Shown here: positions 32,228 to 41,124 of the stretch, in pieces
How positions within the stretch are numbered: position 1 is the first letter of the stretch
Layout: each line of letters starts with the position of its first letter
DNA from: CALJUZ01 sp003387805
GTDB taxonomy: Bacteria; Bacillota; Limnochordia; Limnochordales; ZCTH02-B6
NCBI GenBank assembly: GCA_937975235.1
Contig: CALJUZ010000106.1
Location: 62,001 to 126,000 of the forward strand
Length of the DNA: 64,000 nucleotides
Direction of reading: 5' to 3'
The notes under the pieces: generated by a model
What the model was told of the DNA's origin: nothing
What the model saw: the letters and a program-made list of their open reading frames with translations, nothing else
Databases searched by the model: none
Translations under genes and position numbers: made by a program

Positions 32228-33790
32228 ATGGACGTGACGTCGGCAAGCGTGCGGGGCGTACGGGGCGCGATCACCGCCCGGGCCAACACGCCCGAGGCCA
32301 TCGGCGAAGCCGCCAAAGAGCTGGTGCGGCGCATGATGGACGAAAACGGCATCGGCCCGGAGGACATCGCCAGCATTATCTTTTCCGTCACCGACGACCT
32401 GAACGCCGCGTTTCCTGCCGAGGCCGCCCGGGAGCTGGGGCTGCACATGGTGCCGCTGCTCTGCACCCGGGAGATCGACGTGCCGGGCAGCATGCCCCGG
32501 TGCATCCGGGTGCTGATGCACGTCAACACCGGCACTCCCCAGCACGCGGTGCGGCATGTGTACTTGGGCGAAGCCAGGGCGCTGCGGCCGGATTTGCCCG
32601 GGACGCCGCCGGCGTCCCCGGCGGGCGGGGAGACCGCGGGTCCCCGTCCCCGGGCGGCCACCCTGGCCATCGACCCGTACGTGCCGGGCATGTCCGCCGA
32701 GGAGGTGCGGGAGCGCTTCGGGCTGGACGACGTGGTCAAGCTCGCGTCCAACGAAAACCCGCTGGGGCCTTCGCCCGCGGCGCTGGCCCGCCTGCAGGAG
32801 GCGCTGGCGGGACTGCACGCCTACCCCGACGGCGGCGCCCGCCGCCTGACGGCCGCGCTGGCGGCCCGCTTCGAGCTGCCCGAAGACCACTTCATCGTCG
32901 GCAACGGCTCCGACGGCGTCATCAAGATGCTGGCGGAAACGTTTCTGGAGCCGGGCGACGACATCGTCTGCGCCCGGCCCACCTTCAGCCAGTACGCCTT
33001 CGGCGCGGCGCTGATGGGCGCCCGCACCCAGTGGGTGCCGCTGACGCCCGACATGCGCCACGATCTTCCCGCCATGGCCCGGCGCATCGGCCCCCGCACG
33101 AAGGCGGTGTTCGTGTGCAATCCCAACAACCCCACGGGCACCGTGGTCACGAAAGCCGAGTTTGAAGACTTCCTCGCGATGGTGCCCCGGCGCGTGCTGG
33201 TGGTGGTGGACGAGGCGTACGCGGAGTACACCGACGAAAGCCGGCTCTTCGGCGTGGACGCGGTGCGCCGCGGCGATCCGCGCGTCGTGGTGCTGCGGAC
33301 GTTTTCGAAAATTTACGGCCTGGCCGGTCTGCGGGTGGGCTACGGCATCGCCCATCCGTCGGTGGTCGCCGCGCTGCAACGGGTGAAAGAGCCTTTTCAG
33401 GTCAGCGCGCCGGCCCAGCTCGCGGCCGAGGCCGCGCTGGGGGACCTGGAGCACGTCCGGCGCAGCGTGGCCGTCAACGAGGAAGGCAAGCGGTATTTTT
33501 ACCGCCGCCTGGAGGAGCTGGGCCTCGACTACATCCCGACCGAAGCCAACTTCGTCTTTTTCGACGTCGGCCGTCCCAGCCGGGAGGTGTTTATGCACCT
33601 GCTCCGAGAAGGCGTCATCGTGCGCGCGGGCGACGCCTTCGGGCAGGGCACGTTTATCCGGGCCACCATCGGCACCGGCGCCCAAAACCAGCGCCTGTTC
33701 GACGCCTTGGCGCGTCTTTTGCAACACGACACGGTCCCGGCCGGCGCAGCCGGCGCAACGGCACACAAGAAGGGGGAAACCGCGAGGTGA
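32228..33790 (+). CDS. Chorismate mutase (AroH type) fused to HisC-like aminotransferase
   Basis: 520 aa in one frame. Residues about 6-125 are an AroH-class chorismate mutase; counterparts of the Bacillus active-site residues are all there (R12, C79, E82, R94, Y112, R120). A Pro/Gly/Ala linker (about 124-150) leads to a fold-I PLP aminotransferase with SNENPLGPSP, NPNNPTGT, DEAYAEY and the PLP lysine K361 in TFSKIYGLAGLRVGYG. The mutase makes prephenate; the aminotransferase could act on prephenate, phenylpyruvate, hydroxyphenylpyruvate or histidinol phosphate. Overlap (GTGA) with DAHP synthase and the tyrA beyond favour a Tyr/Phe role. ATG 32228 has AGGA 5 bases upstream. No stop or start signal separates the halves. 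Confidence 0.9.
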   Translation: MDVTSASVRGVRGAITARANTPEAIGEAAKELVRRMMDENGIGPEDIASIIFSVTDDLNAAFPAEAARELGLHMVPLLCTREIDVPGSMPRCIRVLMHVNTGTPQHAVRHVYLGEARALRPDLPGTPPASPAGGETAGPRPRAATLAIDPYVPGMSAEEVRERFGLDDVVKLASNENPLGPSPAALARLQEALAGLHAYPDGGARRLTAALAARFELPEDHFIVGNGSDGVIKMLAETFLEPGDDIVCARPTFSQYAFGAALMGARTQWVPLTPDMRHDLPAMARRIGPRTKAVFVCNPNNPTGTVVTKAEFEDFLAMVPRRVLVVVDEAYAEYTDESRLFGVDAVRRGDPRVVVLRTFSKIYGLAGLRVGYGIAHPSVVAALQRVKEPFQVSAPAQLAAEAALGDLEHVRRSVAVNEEGKRYFYRRLEELGLDYIPTEANFVFFDVGRPSREVFMHLLREGVIVRAGDAFGQGTFIRATIGTGAQNQRLFDALARLLQHDTVPAGAAGATAHKKGETAR

Positions 33791-34815
33791 TCGTCGTCAT
33801 GCGGAGCAGCGCCTCTCCGGAAGATCTGGAACGAGTCAAGGATCGGCTTCGGTCGTTCGGTTTCGCGGTGCACGAGTCGCGGGGCGTGGAGCGCCACATC
33901 GTGGGCGCCATCGGCGAGATCACGCCCGAGCGCATGCAGCAGATTGAGGCCATGGACGGCGTGGAGCGGTGCGTGCGCATCGTCCAGCCCTACAAGCTGG
34001 CCAGCCGCCAGTTCCGTCCGGAGCCGACGGTGGTGGAGGTGGGCGGCCGCCGCATCGGCGGCAGCGAGCTGACGGTCATCGCCGGCCCGTGCGCGGTGGA
34101 ATCGGAGGAGCAGATCGTCACCGCCGCCCGCATGGTGAAGGAAGCGGGCGCCACCATGCTGCGGGGCGGCGCGTTCAAACCGCGCACTTCGCCGTACTCG
34201 TTTCAGGGCCTGGCGGAGGAAGGCCTGCGGCTGCTGGCGGTGGCCCGGGCCGAGACGGGCCTGCCGGTGGTCACGGAGGTTATGGACACCGAGGACGTGG
34301 AGCTGGTGGCCGAATACGCGGACATGCTGCAGATCGGCGCCCGCAACATGCAAAACTTCCCGCTGCTGAAAGAGGCGGGGCGGTCCGGCAAGCCGGTGCT
34401 GCTGAAGCGGGGCCTGTCCGCGACCATCGAAGAGTGGCTGATGGCCGCGGAATACATCATCAGCGCCGGCAATCCCAACGTCGTCTTGTGCGAGCGGGGC
34501 ATCCGCACCTTTGAAACGGCCACCAGAAACACGCTGGACCTCAACGCGGTGCCCGTCGTCAAAGAGCTGAGCCACCTGCCCATCATCGTGGATCCTTCCC
34601 ACGGGACGGGGAAGTGGCGGTACGTGACGCCCATGGCCCGCGCGGCCGTGGCGGCCGGCGCGGACGGCCTCATGGTCGAGGTGCACCCGGACCCGGAGAA
34701 CGCGGTGTCCGACGGGCAGCAGTCGCTGAAGCCCGAAAAGTTCCACGAGCTGATGCGGGAAGTAAGCGCCGTGGCCCGGGCCCTGGGGCGCGAACTGGCG
34801 GCGGCGGTGGCCTGA
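33787..34815 (+). CDS. aroF: 3-deoxy-7-phosphoheptulonate synthase (type I-beta)
   Basis: First enzyme of the shikimate pathway, condensing phosphoenolpyruvate with erythrose 4-phosphate; 342 aa. Residues 1-70 form a ferredoxin-like domain (MIVVMRSSASPEDLERV), which in Thermotoga DAHP synthase gives feedback control by Tyr/Phe. The barrel has the metal-binding cysteine in VIAGPCAVES, the GGAFKPRTSPYSFQG loop, GARNMQNF, LLKRG and DPSHGTGK. GTG start overlaps the upstream stop (GTGA), so translation is coupled. In Bacillus this enzyme is fused to an AroQ mutase; here the mutase is on the aminotransferase instead. Confidence 0.95.
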   Translation: MIVVMRSSASPEDLERVKDRLRSFGFAVHESRGVERHIVGAIGEITPERMQQIEAMDGVERCVRIVQPYKLASRQFRPEPTVVEVGGRRIGGSELTVIAGPCAVESEEQIVTAARMVKEAGATMLRGGAFKPRTSPYSFQGLAEEGLRLLAVARAETGLPVVTEVMDTEDVELVAEYADMLQIGARNMQNFPLLKEAGRSGKPVLLKRGLSATIEEWLMAAEYIISAGNPNVVLCERGIRTFETATRNTLDLNAVPVVKELSHLPIIVDPSHGTGKWRYVTPMARAAVAAGADGLMVEVHPDPENAVSDGQQSLKPEKFHELMREVSAVARALGRELAAAVA

Positions 34816-34816
34816 C

Positions 34817-35917
34817 GTGGCGCCGGCCGCCGTCGCCGTGGTCGGACTGGGCCTGCTGGGCGGGTCCATCGGCCTCGCCCTCGGCCGCCGGCCGGGGGCG
34901 AGGCGCGTCGTGGGCGTGGCCCGCGACCGGCGCACCATCGAGAAGGCGCTGGCCTTCGGCGCCATCGACGAAGGCACCACCAGCCTGGAGGAAGGCGTGC
35001 GCGAGGCCGACCTGGTAGTGTTCGCGACGCCGGTGCGGGCCGTGCCCGATTTGGTCCGGCAGGCCGCGCCGGCCCTCCGGCCCGGCGCCGTCGTCACCGA
35101 CGTCGGCAGCACCAAGCTGGAGCTGTGCCGCACCGTGCCTTTGCTGCTGCCGCCGGGCGTGGCCTACGTGGGCGGCCACCCCATGGCCGGGTCCGAGCGG
35201 ACCGGCATCGAGGCCGCGGACCCGTACTTGTTCGAGAACGCCGTGTACGTGCTGACCCCGACGACTCCCGATCCGGAGCCTCTGCGCCGCGTGCAGGCGT
35301 TCGTCCGGGCGCTGGGCGCCCAGCCCTTGGTCATGGATGCGGCCCGCCACGACCGCATCGTGGCCGCCGTCAGCCACCTGCCCCACATCGTGGCCGCGGC
35401 CCTGGTGTCCGCGGTGGCGGAAGCGGCCGAGCATGAGCCCGGCATGCTGGCCCTCGCGGCCGGGGGCTTCCGCGACACGACCCGCATCGCCTCCGGCGAT
35501 CCCGCCATGTGGCGGGACATTTGCCTTACCAATCAGCGGCCTTTGCTGGACATGATGGAACAGTTCGAGCGCGCGCTGAAGCGGTTCCGCCGGGCCATCG
35601 CGGAGGCCGACGGCGAAGGCCTGAAGGCGCGGCTTGAGGACGCGCGCGCGGCGCGCGAACAATTGCCCCGCCATCGAAAAGGAATTTTGAGCGCGGTGTA
35701 TGAATTGGTCGTACAGCTGGCCGACGAGCCGGGCGCGATTCACGCGGTCACCGGCTGTCTGGCCGCGCAAGGGATAAACATTAAAGACATCGAGATTCTG
35801 CGGGTGCGGGAAGGCGAGGGCGGCACGCTGCGCCTGGCCCTGGAGAGCGAAGCGGACCTGGAGACGGCCATCAGGGAGCTCAACGCGGCCGGCTTTCCCG
35901 CGCGCAGGCGAGGTTAA
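34817..35917 (+). CDS. tyrA: Prephenate dehydrogenase with ACT domain
   Basis: NAD-dependent enzyme of tyrosine synthesis, 366 aa. Rossmann motif VVGLGLLGGSIGLAL at the N-terminus, GGHPMAGSERTGIEAAD, and the catalytic-histidine segment HDRIVAAVSHLPHI. The last 75 residues form an ACT domain (ELVVQLADEPGAIHAVTGCLAAQGINI), suggesting feedback by an amino acid, probably Tyr. GTG start one base after the DAHP synthase stop. An arogenate dehydrogenase activity cannot be ruled out. Confidence 0.94.
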   Translation: MAPAAVAVVGLGLLGGSIGLALGRRPGARRVVGVARDRRTIEKALAFGAIDEGTTSLEEGVREADLVVFATPVRAVPDLVRQAAPALRPGAVVTDVGSTKLELCRTVPLLLPPGVAYVGGHPMAGSERTGIEAADPYLFENAVYVLTPTTPDPEPLRRVQAFVRALGAQPLVMDAARHDRIVAAVSHLPHIVAAALVSAVAEAAEHEPGMLALAAGGFRDTTRIASGDPAMWRDICLTNQRPLLDMMEQFERALKRFRRAIAEADGEGLKARLEDARAAREQLPRHRKGILSAVYELVVQLADEPGAIHAVTGCLAAQGINIKDIEILRVREGEGGTLRLALESEADLETAIRELNAAGFPARRRG

Positions 35918-35938
35918 CGGAGAGGATTCCCGAAGTTC

Positions 35939-36646
35939 GTGGAGCAGGAGAACGAGAAGCGACAGGGGCTCGTTATCGCCGTGGACGGGCCCGCGGGCGC
36001 GGGCAAGAGCACGGTGGCCCGCCGGGTGGCGGCGGCGCTGAACTACCTTTACATCGACACGGGAGCCATGTACCGGGCCATCGCGCTGGCCGTCCTGGAG
36101 GAGGGCGTCGGGCCGGACGACGGGGCGGCCGTGGAGCGGCTGGCCCGCGGGCTGGACGTGGAGCTGGTCCCGTCGGCCGCGGGCAACCGGGTGCTGCTGG
36201 AAGGCCGCGACGTCACCGAGCGCATCCGCGCGCCGGAGGTTTCCGCGGCGGTATCGCAGGTCGCGGCCCTGCCCGGCGTGCGCCGCCGCATGGTGCAGCT
36301 GCAGCGGCGGCTCGCGGCCGGCGGCGGCGTCGTCATGGACGGGCGCGACATCGGCACCGTCGTCTTTCCCGACGCGGACGTAAAGGTGTTTCTCACCGCG
36401 TCGGCGGAGGAGCGGGCCCGGCGGCGGTGGCTGGAGCTGCGGGCGGCGGGGCACGCCCCGTCGCTGGACGACATCCGGGCCAACATCGAAAGCCGGGACC
36501 GCCTGGACTCGACCCGCGACGTCGCGCCGCTGCGCAAAGCCGAAGACGCCGTGGAAATCGACACGACGGACAAAACCGTCGACGAAGTGGTCGACCAGGT
36601 CCTGGAGCTGGTCCGGAAGGAGCTGGACTCGTGCTCTACCGAGTAG
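35939..36646 (+). CDS. cmk: Cytidylate kinase
   Basis: Phosphorylates CMP/dCMP with ATP, 235 aa. P-loop GPAGAGKST near residue 19, YIDTGAMYRA, the CMP-binding insert, and the GRDIGTVVFPDADVKVFLTAS block are all standard. GTG start behind GGAGAGG. It overlaps plsC by 16 bases, and the cmk-plsC-rpsA order is widespread in clostridia. Confidence 0.95.
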   Translation: MEQENEKRQGLVIAVDGPAGAGKSTVARRVAAALNYLYIDTGAMYRAIALAVLEEGVGPDDGAAVERLARGLDVELVPSAAGNRVLLEGRDVTERIRAPEVSAAVSQVAALPGVRRRMVQLQRRLAAGGGVVMDGRDIGTVVFPDADVKVFLTASAEERARRRWLELRAAGHAPSLDDIRANIESRDRLDSTRDVAPLRKAEDAVEIDTTDKTVDEVVDQVLELVRKELDSCSTE

Positions 36647-37290
36647 CGCGGGGCATCGTGCGCTTTGTTTTGTTTCGCTGGTTCCGCATCACCGTGGAAG
36701 GCATTCACCATCTGCCCGAGGACGGTCCCGCCATCTTGGTCAGCAACCACGTCAACTACCTGGATCCTCTGGTCATGGGCGTCGTTTTCGAGCGGCCGCT
36801 CCACTTCATGGCCAAGGCCGAGCTGTTCGAGTTCCGCCCGCTGGGGTGGCTTTTGCGCCGGCTGTACGCGTTTCCGGTGCGGCGGGGCGAAGCGGATCGC
36901 GGCGCGATCCGGCACGCGCTGAAAGTGCTGGCCGACGGCCATGTTCTGGCCATGTTTCCCGAAGGCACCCGCAGCCACACGGGCGTCCTGCAGGATTTTC
37001 AGCGGGGCGCGACCATGCTGGCGCTGCGATCGGGCGCGCCCGTGGTGCCCATGGTGCTCCTGGGCGCCGCCGACGCGCTGGCCGGCGGGCGCAAAGTGCC
37101 CCGCCGGGTGCCGCTGACGGTGCGCATCGGGCCGCCGCTGCGGTTTGAGAACGGGCATGGCGGCCCGGCCGTGACTGCGGCCAGCGACCGCATCCGGGCC
37201 GCCATGGCCGCGCTGTACCCGAACGGCGCGAACGGGGAAAGCCGCTCCCCGTCGGGCTCTCATAACGATTTCGCGGCGCGGAAAGGATAG
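36631..37290 (+). CDS. plsC: 1-acyl-sn-glycerol-3-phosphate acyltransferase
   Basis: Makes phosphatidic acid at the membrane, 219 aa. Acyltransferase motif NHVNYLD (NHx4D) near residue 36 and FPEGTRS near residue 110; an N-terminal hydrophobic segment holds it to the membrane. GTG 36631 is chosen for the AAGGAG about 10 bases upstream; upstream in-frame sequence is inside cmk. Works with PlsY, encoded at 43679. Confidence 0.92.
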   Translation: MLYRVARGIVRFVLFRWFRITVEGIHHLPEDGPAILVSNHVNYLDPLVMGVVFERPLHFMAKAELFEFRPLGWLLRRLYAFPVRRGEADRGAIRHALKVLADGHVLAMFPEGTRSHTGVLQDFQRGATMLALRSGAPVVPMVLLGAADALAGGRKVPRRVPLTVRIGPPLRFENGHGGPAVTAASDRIRAAMAALYPNGANGESRSPSGSHNDFAARKG

Positions 37291-37430
37291 CTCGCGAAGA
37301 GGAAAACGGTCCAAATGCAAGAACCCGAGCAGAAAGAACCGCAATTTCAGCAGGATTCATGCGGATCAGCTCGAACTTGTGCGGGTAGTATAGTCTTTTT
37401 GGCCGATGCTTGTAGGGGGATGGAAAGCGC

Positions 37431-38900
37431 ATGACTGACGTGACGGACAGCAAGAGAGACGAACACACCGTCGACACCGCCGTGACGACGGACAACGGCG
37501 CGACGCCCGCCGAGGCTGCCGCGGACGAATCGGCCGCCGCGGACACGCCCGCCGTCGTTGCGGGCCCGGCCGGCACAGCCGAAGGACAGGCGGCGGAAGA
37601 CGCCGGGCGGAACGACGGTGATACTGCGGCCGCCGGGACGGCCAGCGCCGGGGATGCGGAAAAGCCCGCCGAGGGCGGCGAGGACGATCTGCCGAGCATG
37701 GACGCGATGGTCGAGCAGTACGACGTGGCCGCCCGTACGCTGCACCGGGGCCAGATTATCGAAGGCCGCGTCGTGGAAGTGCGGGACGACGAAGTCATCG
37801 TCTACGTCGGCTACAAGTCCGAAGGCCGCATTCCCAGGGAAGAGCTGGGCCTGGCCGAGGGCCAGTCGCCTTCGGACGTGGTCAAGGTGGACGACAAGAT
37901 TATGGTCCAGGTGCTGCGGGTGGACGACGAAGACACCGTCATCCTCTCCAAGCGCCGCGCCGACGAGCGCACGGCGTGGGAGCGCCTGACGGCCAAGTTT
38001 GACGCCAAGGAGCCCGTCGAGGCGCCCGTCACCGCCCGGGTCAAAGGCGGCCTGCTGGTGGACGTAGGCGTGCGGGGCTTCGTGCCAGCGTCGCACGTGG
38101 ATCTCAACTTCGTCGACGACCTGGAGCAATACGTGGGGCAGACGCTGCGGTTCCGCATCATCGAGCTGGACCGCCAGCGCCGCAACGTGGTGCTGTCCCG
38201 CAAGGAGCTGCTGGAGGAAGAGCTGCGGGCCGCCAAGGAAAAGGCGTTCTCGGAGCTGCAGGCCGGCCAGATCATTCCCGGCGTCGTGCGGCGGCTGACG
38301 GACTTCGGCGCCTTCGTCGACATCGGCGGCGGCGTGGAAGGCTTGCTCCACGTGTCCGAGATGGCCTACAGCCGCGTCGACCATCCGAGGGACGTGCTGT
38401 CCGAAGGCCAGGAGATTAAGGTGAAGGTGCTGGGCGTCGACCGGGGGCGGGAGCGCATCTCGCTCAGCCTGAAGGAGACGCTGCCGGATCCGTGGACCAC
38501 CATCGAGGAGCGCTACGGCGAAGGGCAGATCGTCGAGGGCGAAGTGACCCGCACGGTGGACTTCGGCGCGTTCGTGAAGCTGGAGGACGGCGTCGAAGGC
38601 TTGGTGCACATCTCGCAGCTGGCCGACCACCGGGTTGAAAACGCGTCCGACGTCGTGCAGCCGGGCCAGCACGTCAAGGTGAAGGTGATCAACCTCGATC
38701 CCCAAGCGCGTCGCATCGGCCTGAGCATCAAGGCGGCCAACCCGAAGCCGCCCAAGCCCAAGCGCGAGCCGCGGGCGGAGGAGCCCATGACCTATAGCGA
38801 CCCCGGTCCCGAGGGCGTCACCATCGGCGACGTGGTCGACGGCTTGAGCCAGCTGGGCGAGATGCTGGAAGAAGCGCGCAGCGAGCGGGAGGACCAGTAG
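37431..38900 (+). CDS. rpsA: S1 RNA-binding protein (30S ribosomal protein S1 homologue)
   Basis: 489 aa. Residues 1-95 are an acidic Ala/Asp/Glu-rich, probably disordered region; four S1 (OB-fold) domains follow at about 100-170, 185-255, 275-345 and 360-430, each ending in the typical LSxK pattern, e.g. VILSKRRADE and ISLSLKETLPDPW. A charged tail closes the protein. In Bacillota this YpfD/RpsA-like protein follows cmk and is not an essential ribosomal protein as in Escherichia coli. The long acidic head is unusual. ATG start; strong terminator after it. Confidence 0.93.
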   Translation: MTDVTDSKRDEHTVDTAVTTDNGATPAEAAADESAAADTPAVVAGPAGTAEGQAAEDAGRNDGDTAAAGTASAGDAEKPAEGGEDDLPSMDAMVEQYDVAARTLHRGQIIEGRVVEVRDDEVIVYVGYKSEGRIPREELGLAEGQSPSDVVKVDDKIMVQVLRVDDEDTVILSKRRADERTAWERLTAKFDAKEPVEAPVTARVKGGLLVDVGVRGFVPASHVDLNFVDDLEQYVGQTLRFRIIELDRQRRNVVLSRKELLEEELRAAKEKAFSELQAGQIIPGVVRRLTDFGAFVDIGGGVEGLLHVSEMAYSRVDHPRDVLSEGQEIKVKVLGVDRGRERISLSLKETLPDPWTTIEERYGEGQIVEGEVTRTVDFGAFVKLEDGVEGLVHISQLADHRVENASDVVQPGQHVKVKVINLDPQARRIGLSIKAANPKPPKPKREPRAEEPMTYSDPGPEGVTIGDVVDGLSQLGEMLEEARSEREDQ

Positions 38901-38929
38901 CCTCCTCCGGTGCGCCCGCAGGCAGACGG

Positions 38930-38966
38930 CGGCCTTCGCAGCTAGCGGCTGCGAAGGCCGTTTTTT
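38930..38966 (+). terminator. Intrinsic terminator of the aromatic-cmk-rpsA unit
   Basis: CGGCCTTCGCAGC (38930-38942), loop TAGCG, GCTGCGAAGGCCG (38948-38960), then TTTTTT. A textbook 13-bp stem and U-run. Confidence 0.95.
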
Positions 38967-39012
38967 CTTGCAGGCCCCCGGCTCCTCGGGCGCGCGGGAG
39001 CGCTCCGGCCTC

Positions 39013-39042
39013 GCATACGGCGCCCGGCCTGCGGGCACGCTA
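39013..39042 (+). promoter_or_regulatory. Candidate sigma-F/G-type promoter before the DUF1614/spoIIP genes
   Basis: GCATA (39013-39017), 15-base spacer, GGGCACGCTA (39033-39042), near the sigma-F pattern GYATA / GGnnAnAnT with one mismatch. No sigma-A promoter is seen in this gap. Suggestive only. Confidence 0.3.
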
Positions 39043-39063
39043 GCCGGGAAAGGAGCGAGGCCC

Positions 39064-39801
39064 GTGCCGCTGGGTTTGATCATTCTCTTCGCGCTGGCCG
39101 CCCTCATCCTGTTCGGCGCGGCCCACCGCGCGCTGGACCGCATGCACCTCACGGACACCCAGGCCCTGGCCGTGCTGGGGCTCATCTTCGTCGGCAGCTT
39201 CGTCGACGTGCCCCTAACCCGCGGACGGACGGAAATCAGCATCAACGTCGGCGGCGCGCTCATCCCGGCGCTCCTGGCTTTCTACGTCCTGGCCAGGGCC
39301 GGCACCTCGGCCGAGCGGCTGCGGGCCGGCGTCGCGTCGCTGCTCACCGTCGGCGTCATCTGGGGCGTCGCGCGGCTGACCGATTTCGGCCCCCACGGCG
39401 GCGCGCCCATGGTGCTGGATCCGCTGTGGCTGTTCGCCCTGGTGGGCGGCGCCGTCGCGTACTTGCTGGGCCGCTCCCGGCGGGCCGCGTTCGTGGCCGG
39501 CGTGCTGGGCGTCATCCTGTTTCAGCTGGCCGACGTCATCATGCATTCCGGCGCCGGGCGGGCCGCGTCGCTGGCTCTGGGAGGAGGCGGCTTCTTTGAC
39601 GCGGTGGTGCTCTCGGGCGTCGTCTCCGTAGGGCTGGCCGAAGTCGTGGGCGAGACCCGGGAGCGCTTGCAGGGCGGCCCGGATCCCGACCGGCCGCAGC
39701 CGCTGAAGCAGGCGCTGAGCAACGAAGCGTGGGACCCGCCGCGGGCCGACGGCCCGCCCGGCGGCGGGCGCTCCCAGGACGGGGGTGGGGAGCATGAATG
39801 A
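39064..39801 (+). CDS. DUF1614-type integral membrane protein
   Basis: 245 aa, about seven helices in residues 3-200, then a hydrophilic Pro/Gly-rich tail. I recognise the pattern RALDRMHLTDTQAL followed by VGSFVDVPLTRGRTEISIN and VGGALIPALLA as that of DUF1614 (COG4089) proteins, which have no proven function. GTG start with AAAGGAG 8 bases upstream. It overlaps spoIIP by 8 bases, and lies behind a candidate forespore promoter, so a sporulation-linked role is a fair inference. Confidence 0.75.
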   Translation: MPLGLIILFALAALILFGAAHRALDRMHLTDTQALAVLGLIFVGSFVDVPLTRGRTEISINVGGALIPALLAFYVLARAGTSAERLRAGVASLLTVGVIWGVARLTDFGPHGGAPMVLDPLWLFALVGGAVAYLLGRSRRAAFVAGVLGVILFQLADVIMHSGAGRAASLALGGGGFFDAVVLSGVVSVGLAEVVGETRERLQGGPDPDRPQPLKQALSNEAWDPPRADGPPGGGRSQDGGGEHE

Positions 39802-41113
39802 GATCCCCGGGCCTGGCGCGCGGCGCGGCGGGCGCCCCGCTCCCGCCTCTCCGGGGCGCGGGCTGCGGGCCGTCCTGGCCGCGGCCGCGTGGGCGCTGCT
39901 TTTAACGTGCAGCCTGCCCGCCGCGGGACAGGCCGGCGCCGATGGGGCCGCGGGCCCGCTCGCAGCGCAGGAACCGTGGGAGGAGCTGTTTGAGGACTGG
40001 GTCGGGCACGACGGATCCCGGGGCTACTACACGTGGGTCGACGAGCAGGGCCGGCGCATCACCTACACCGCCATCGCGCCGGCCGTGGGCGACGAGTACA
40101 TCACCGCCGACAACCGCCTATACGAAGTGACGGCCGTGGAGGAGAACCGGACGGTCCGGGCCCGGTTCGTGGAGGAAGTGGAGCTGTCGCCCGTCCTGCG
40201 GGGCGAGGCGGCCGAGAGCCGGCCTGCTCGCGTCGGTCCGTGGGCGGCTTTTTGGCCCTTCGGCGGTGCCGGCCGATCGGGGGAGGGGCTGGCGGCTTCC
40301 GCGCCCGCTCAGGCCCGGGGCGAGGACCAGGGGCCCATCGGCATCTACCACAGCCACAACGCCGAGTCGTACATCGAAACGTCCAACGACGCGTTCACTG
40401 AGCCGCACGGCGACATCGTCGAGGTGGGGCGCGCGCTGCAGGAAGCCCTGGAGCGGCAAGGGTATGAGGTCATTCACTCCACCAACAGCCACCTGCCCCA
40501 CGACGGCGGCGCGTATCAGCGCTCGCGGGCGACGGTGCGGGAGCTGCTGGAGCAGGGCGCGGTGGCGCTGATCGACGTCCACCGCGACGCCATTCCCGCC
40601 GAAGTGTACCGCACCGAGGTGGCCGGCGAAGAGATGACCAAGGTGCGGCTGGTGGTAGGGAGGCAAAATCCGAACCGCGAGGCCAACCTGGAGCTGGCCA
40701 AGCGGGTCAAGGCGCTGGCCGACGAGCAATATCCGGGCCTGGTCAAAGGCATTTTCCACGCCCGCGGCAACTACAACCAGGACGTGGGCCCCCGCACGCT
40801 GCTCTTGGAGTTCGGCACCCACGAGACGAGCCTGGACGAAGCCATCCGTTCCACCAAGTTCATCGCGGAGATCTTTCCCGCCGCGGCGGGCCTGGCGTCG
40901 GGCACCGGCGAGGCCGCGAGCGCCATCGGCGGGGCGGGGCTCCGCTCGGCCCTGTGGCTCCTGCTCCTGGCCGGCGCGGCCGTGTTCGCGTACTTGTGGA
41001 TCAACGAAGGCACGCCGCAAGGCGCGTGGCGCCGGCTCAAGGGCTTTTTCCGGCGCGAAGCGGGCCGGGCCGCGGCCCGGAGCCGGCGCGGCGGCGACGG
41101 CGAGGCCGGCTGA
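39794..41113 (+). CDS. spoIIP: Stage II sporulation protein P
   Basis: Peptidoglycan hydrolase (amidase/endopeptidase) that with SpoIID and SpoIIM thins septal wall during engulfment; 439 aa. An N-terminal hydrophobic anchor lies at about residues 27-48; the SpoIIP domain runs from about 175 to 370, with GIYHSHNAESYIETS near its start, LIDVHRDAIP in the middle, and LLEFGTHETS near its end. Unusually there is a second hydrophobic segment (about 388-405) near the C-terminus followed by an Arg-rich tail. ATG 39794 behind GGGTGGGGAG. Confidence 0.93.
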   Translation: MNEIPGPGARRGGRPAPASPGRGLRAVLAAAAWALLLTCSLPAAGQAGADGAAGPLAAQEPWEELFEDWVGHDGSRGYYTWVDEQGRRITYTAIAPAVGDEYITADNRLYEVTAVEENRTVRARFVEEVELSPVLRGEAAESRPARVGPWAAFWPFGGAGRSGEGLAASAPAQARGEDQGPIGIYHSHNAESYIETSNDAFTEPHGDIVEVGRALQEALERQGYEVIHSTNSHLPHDGGAYQRSRATVRELLEQGAVALIDVHRDAIPAEVYRTEVAGEEMTKVRLVVGRQNPNREANLELAKRVKALADEQYPGLVKGIFHARGNYNQDVGPRTLLLEFGTHETSLDEAIRSTKFIAEIFPAAAGLASGTGEAASAIGGAGLRSALWLLLLAGAAVFAYLWINEGTPQGAWRRLKGFFRREAGRAAARSRRGGDGEAG

Positions 41114-41124
41114 CGGAGGGCGCC

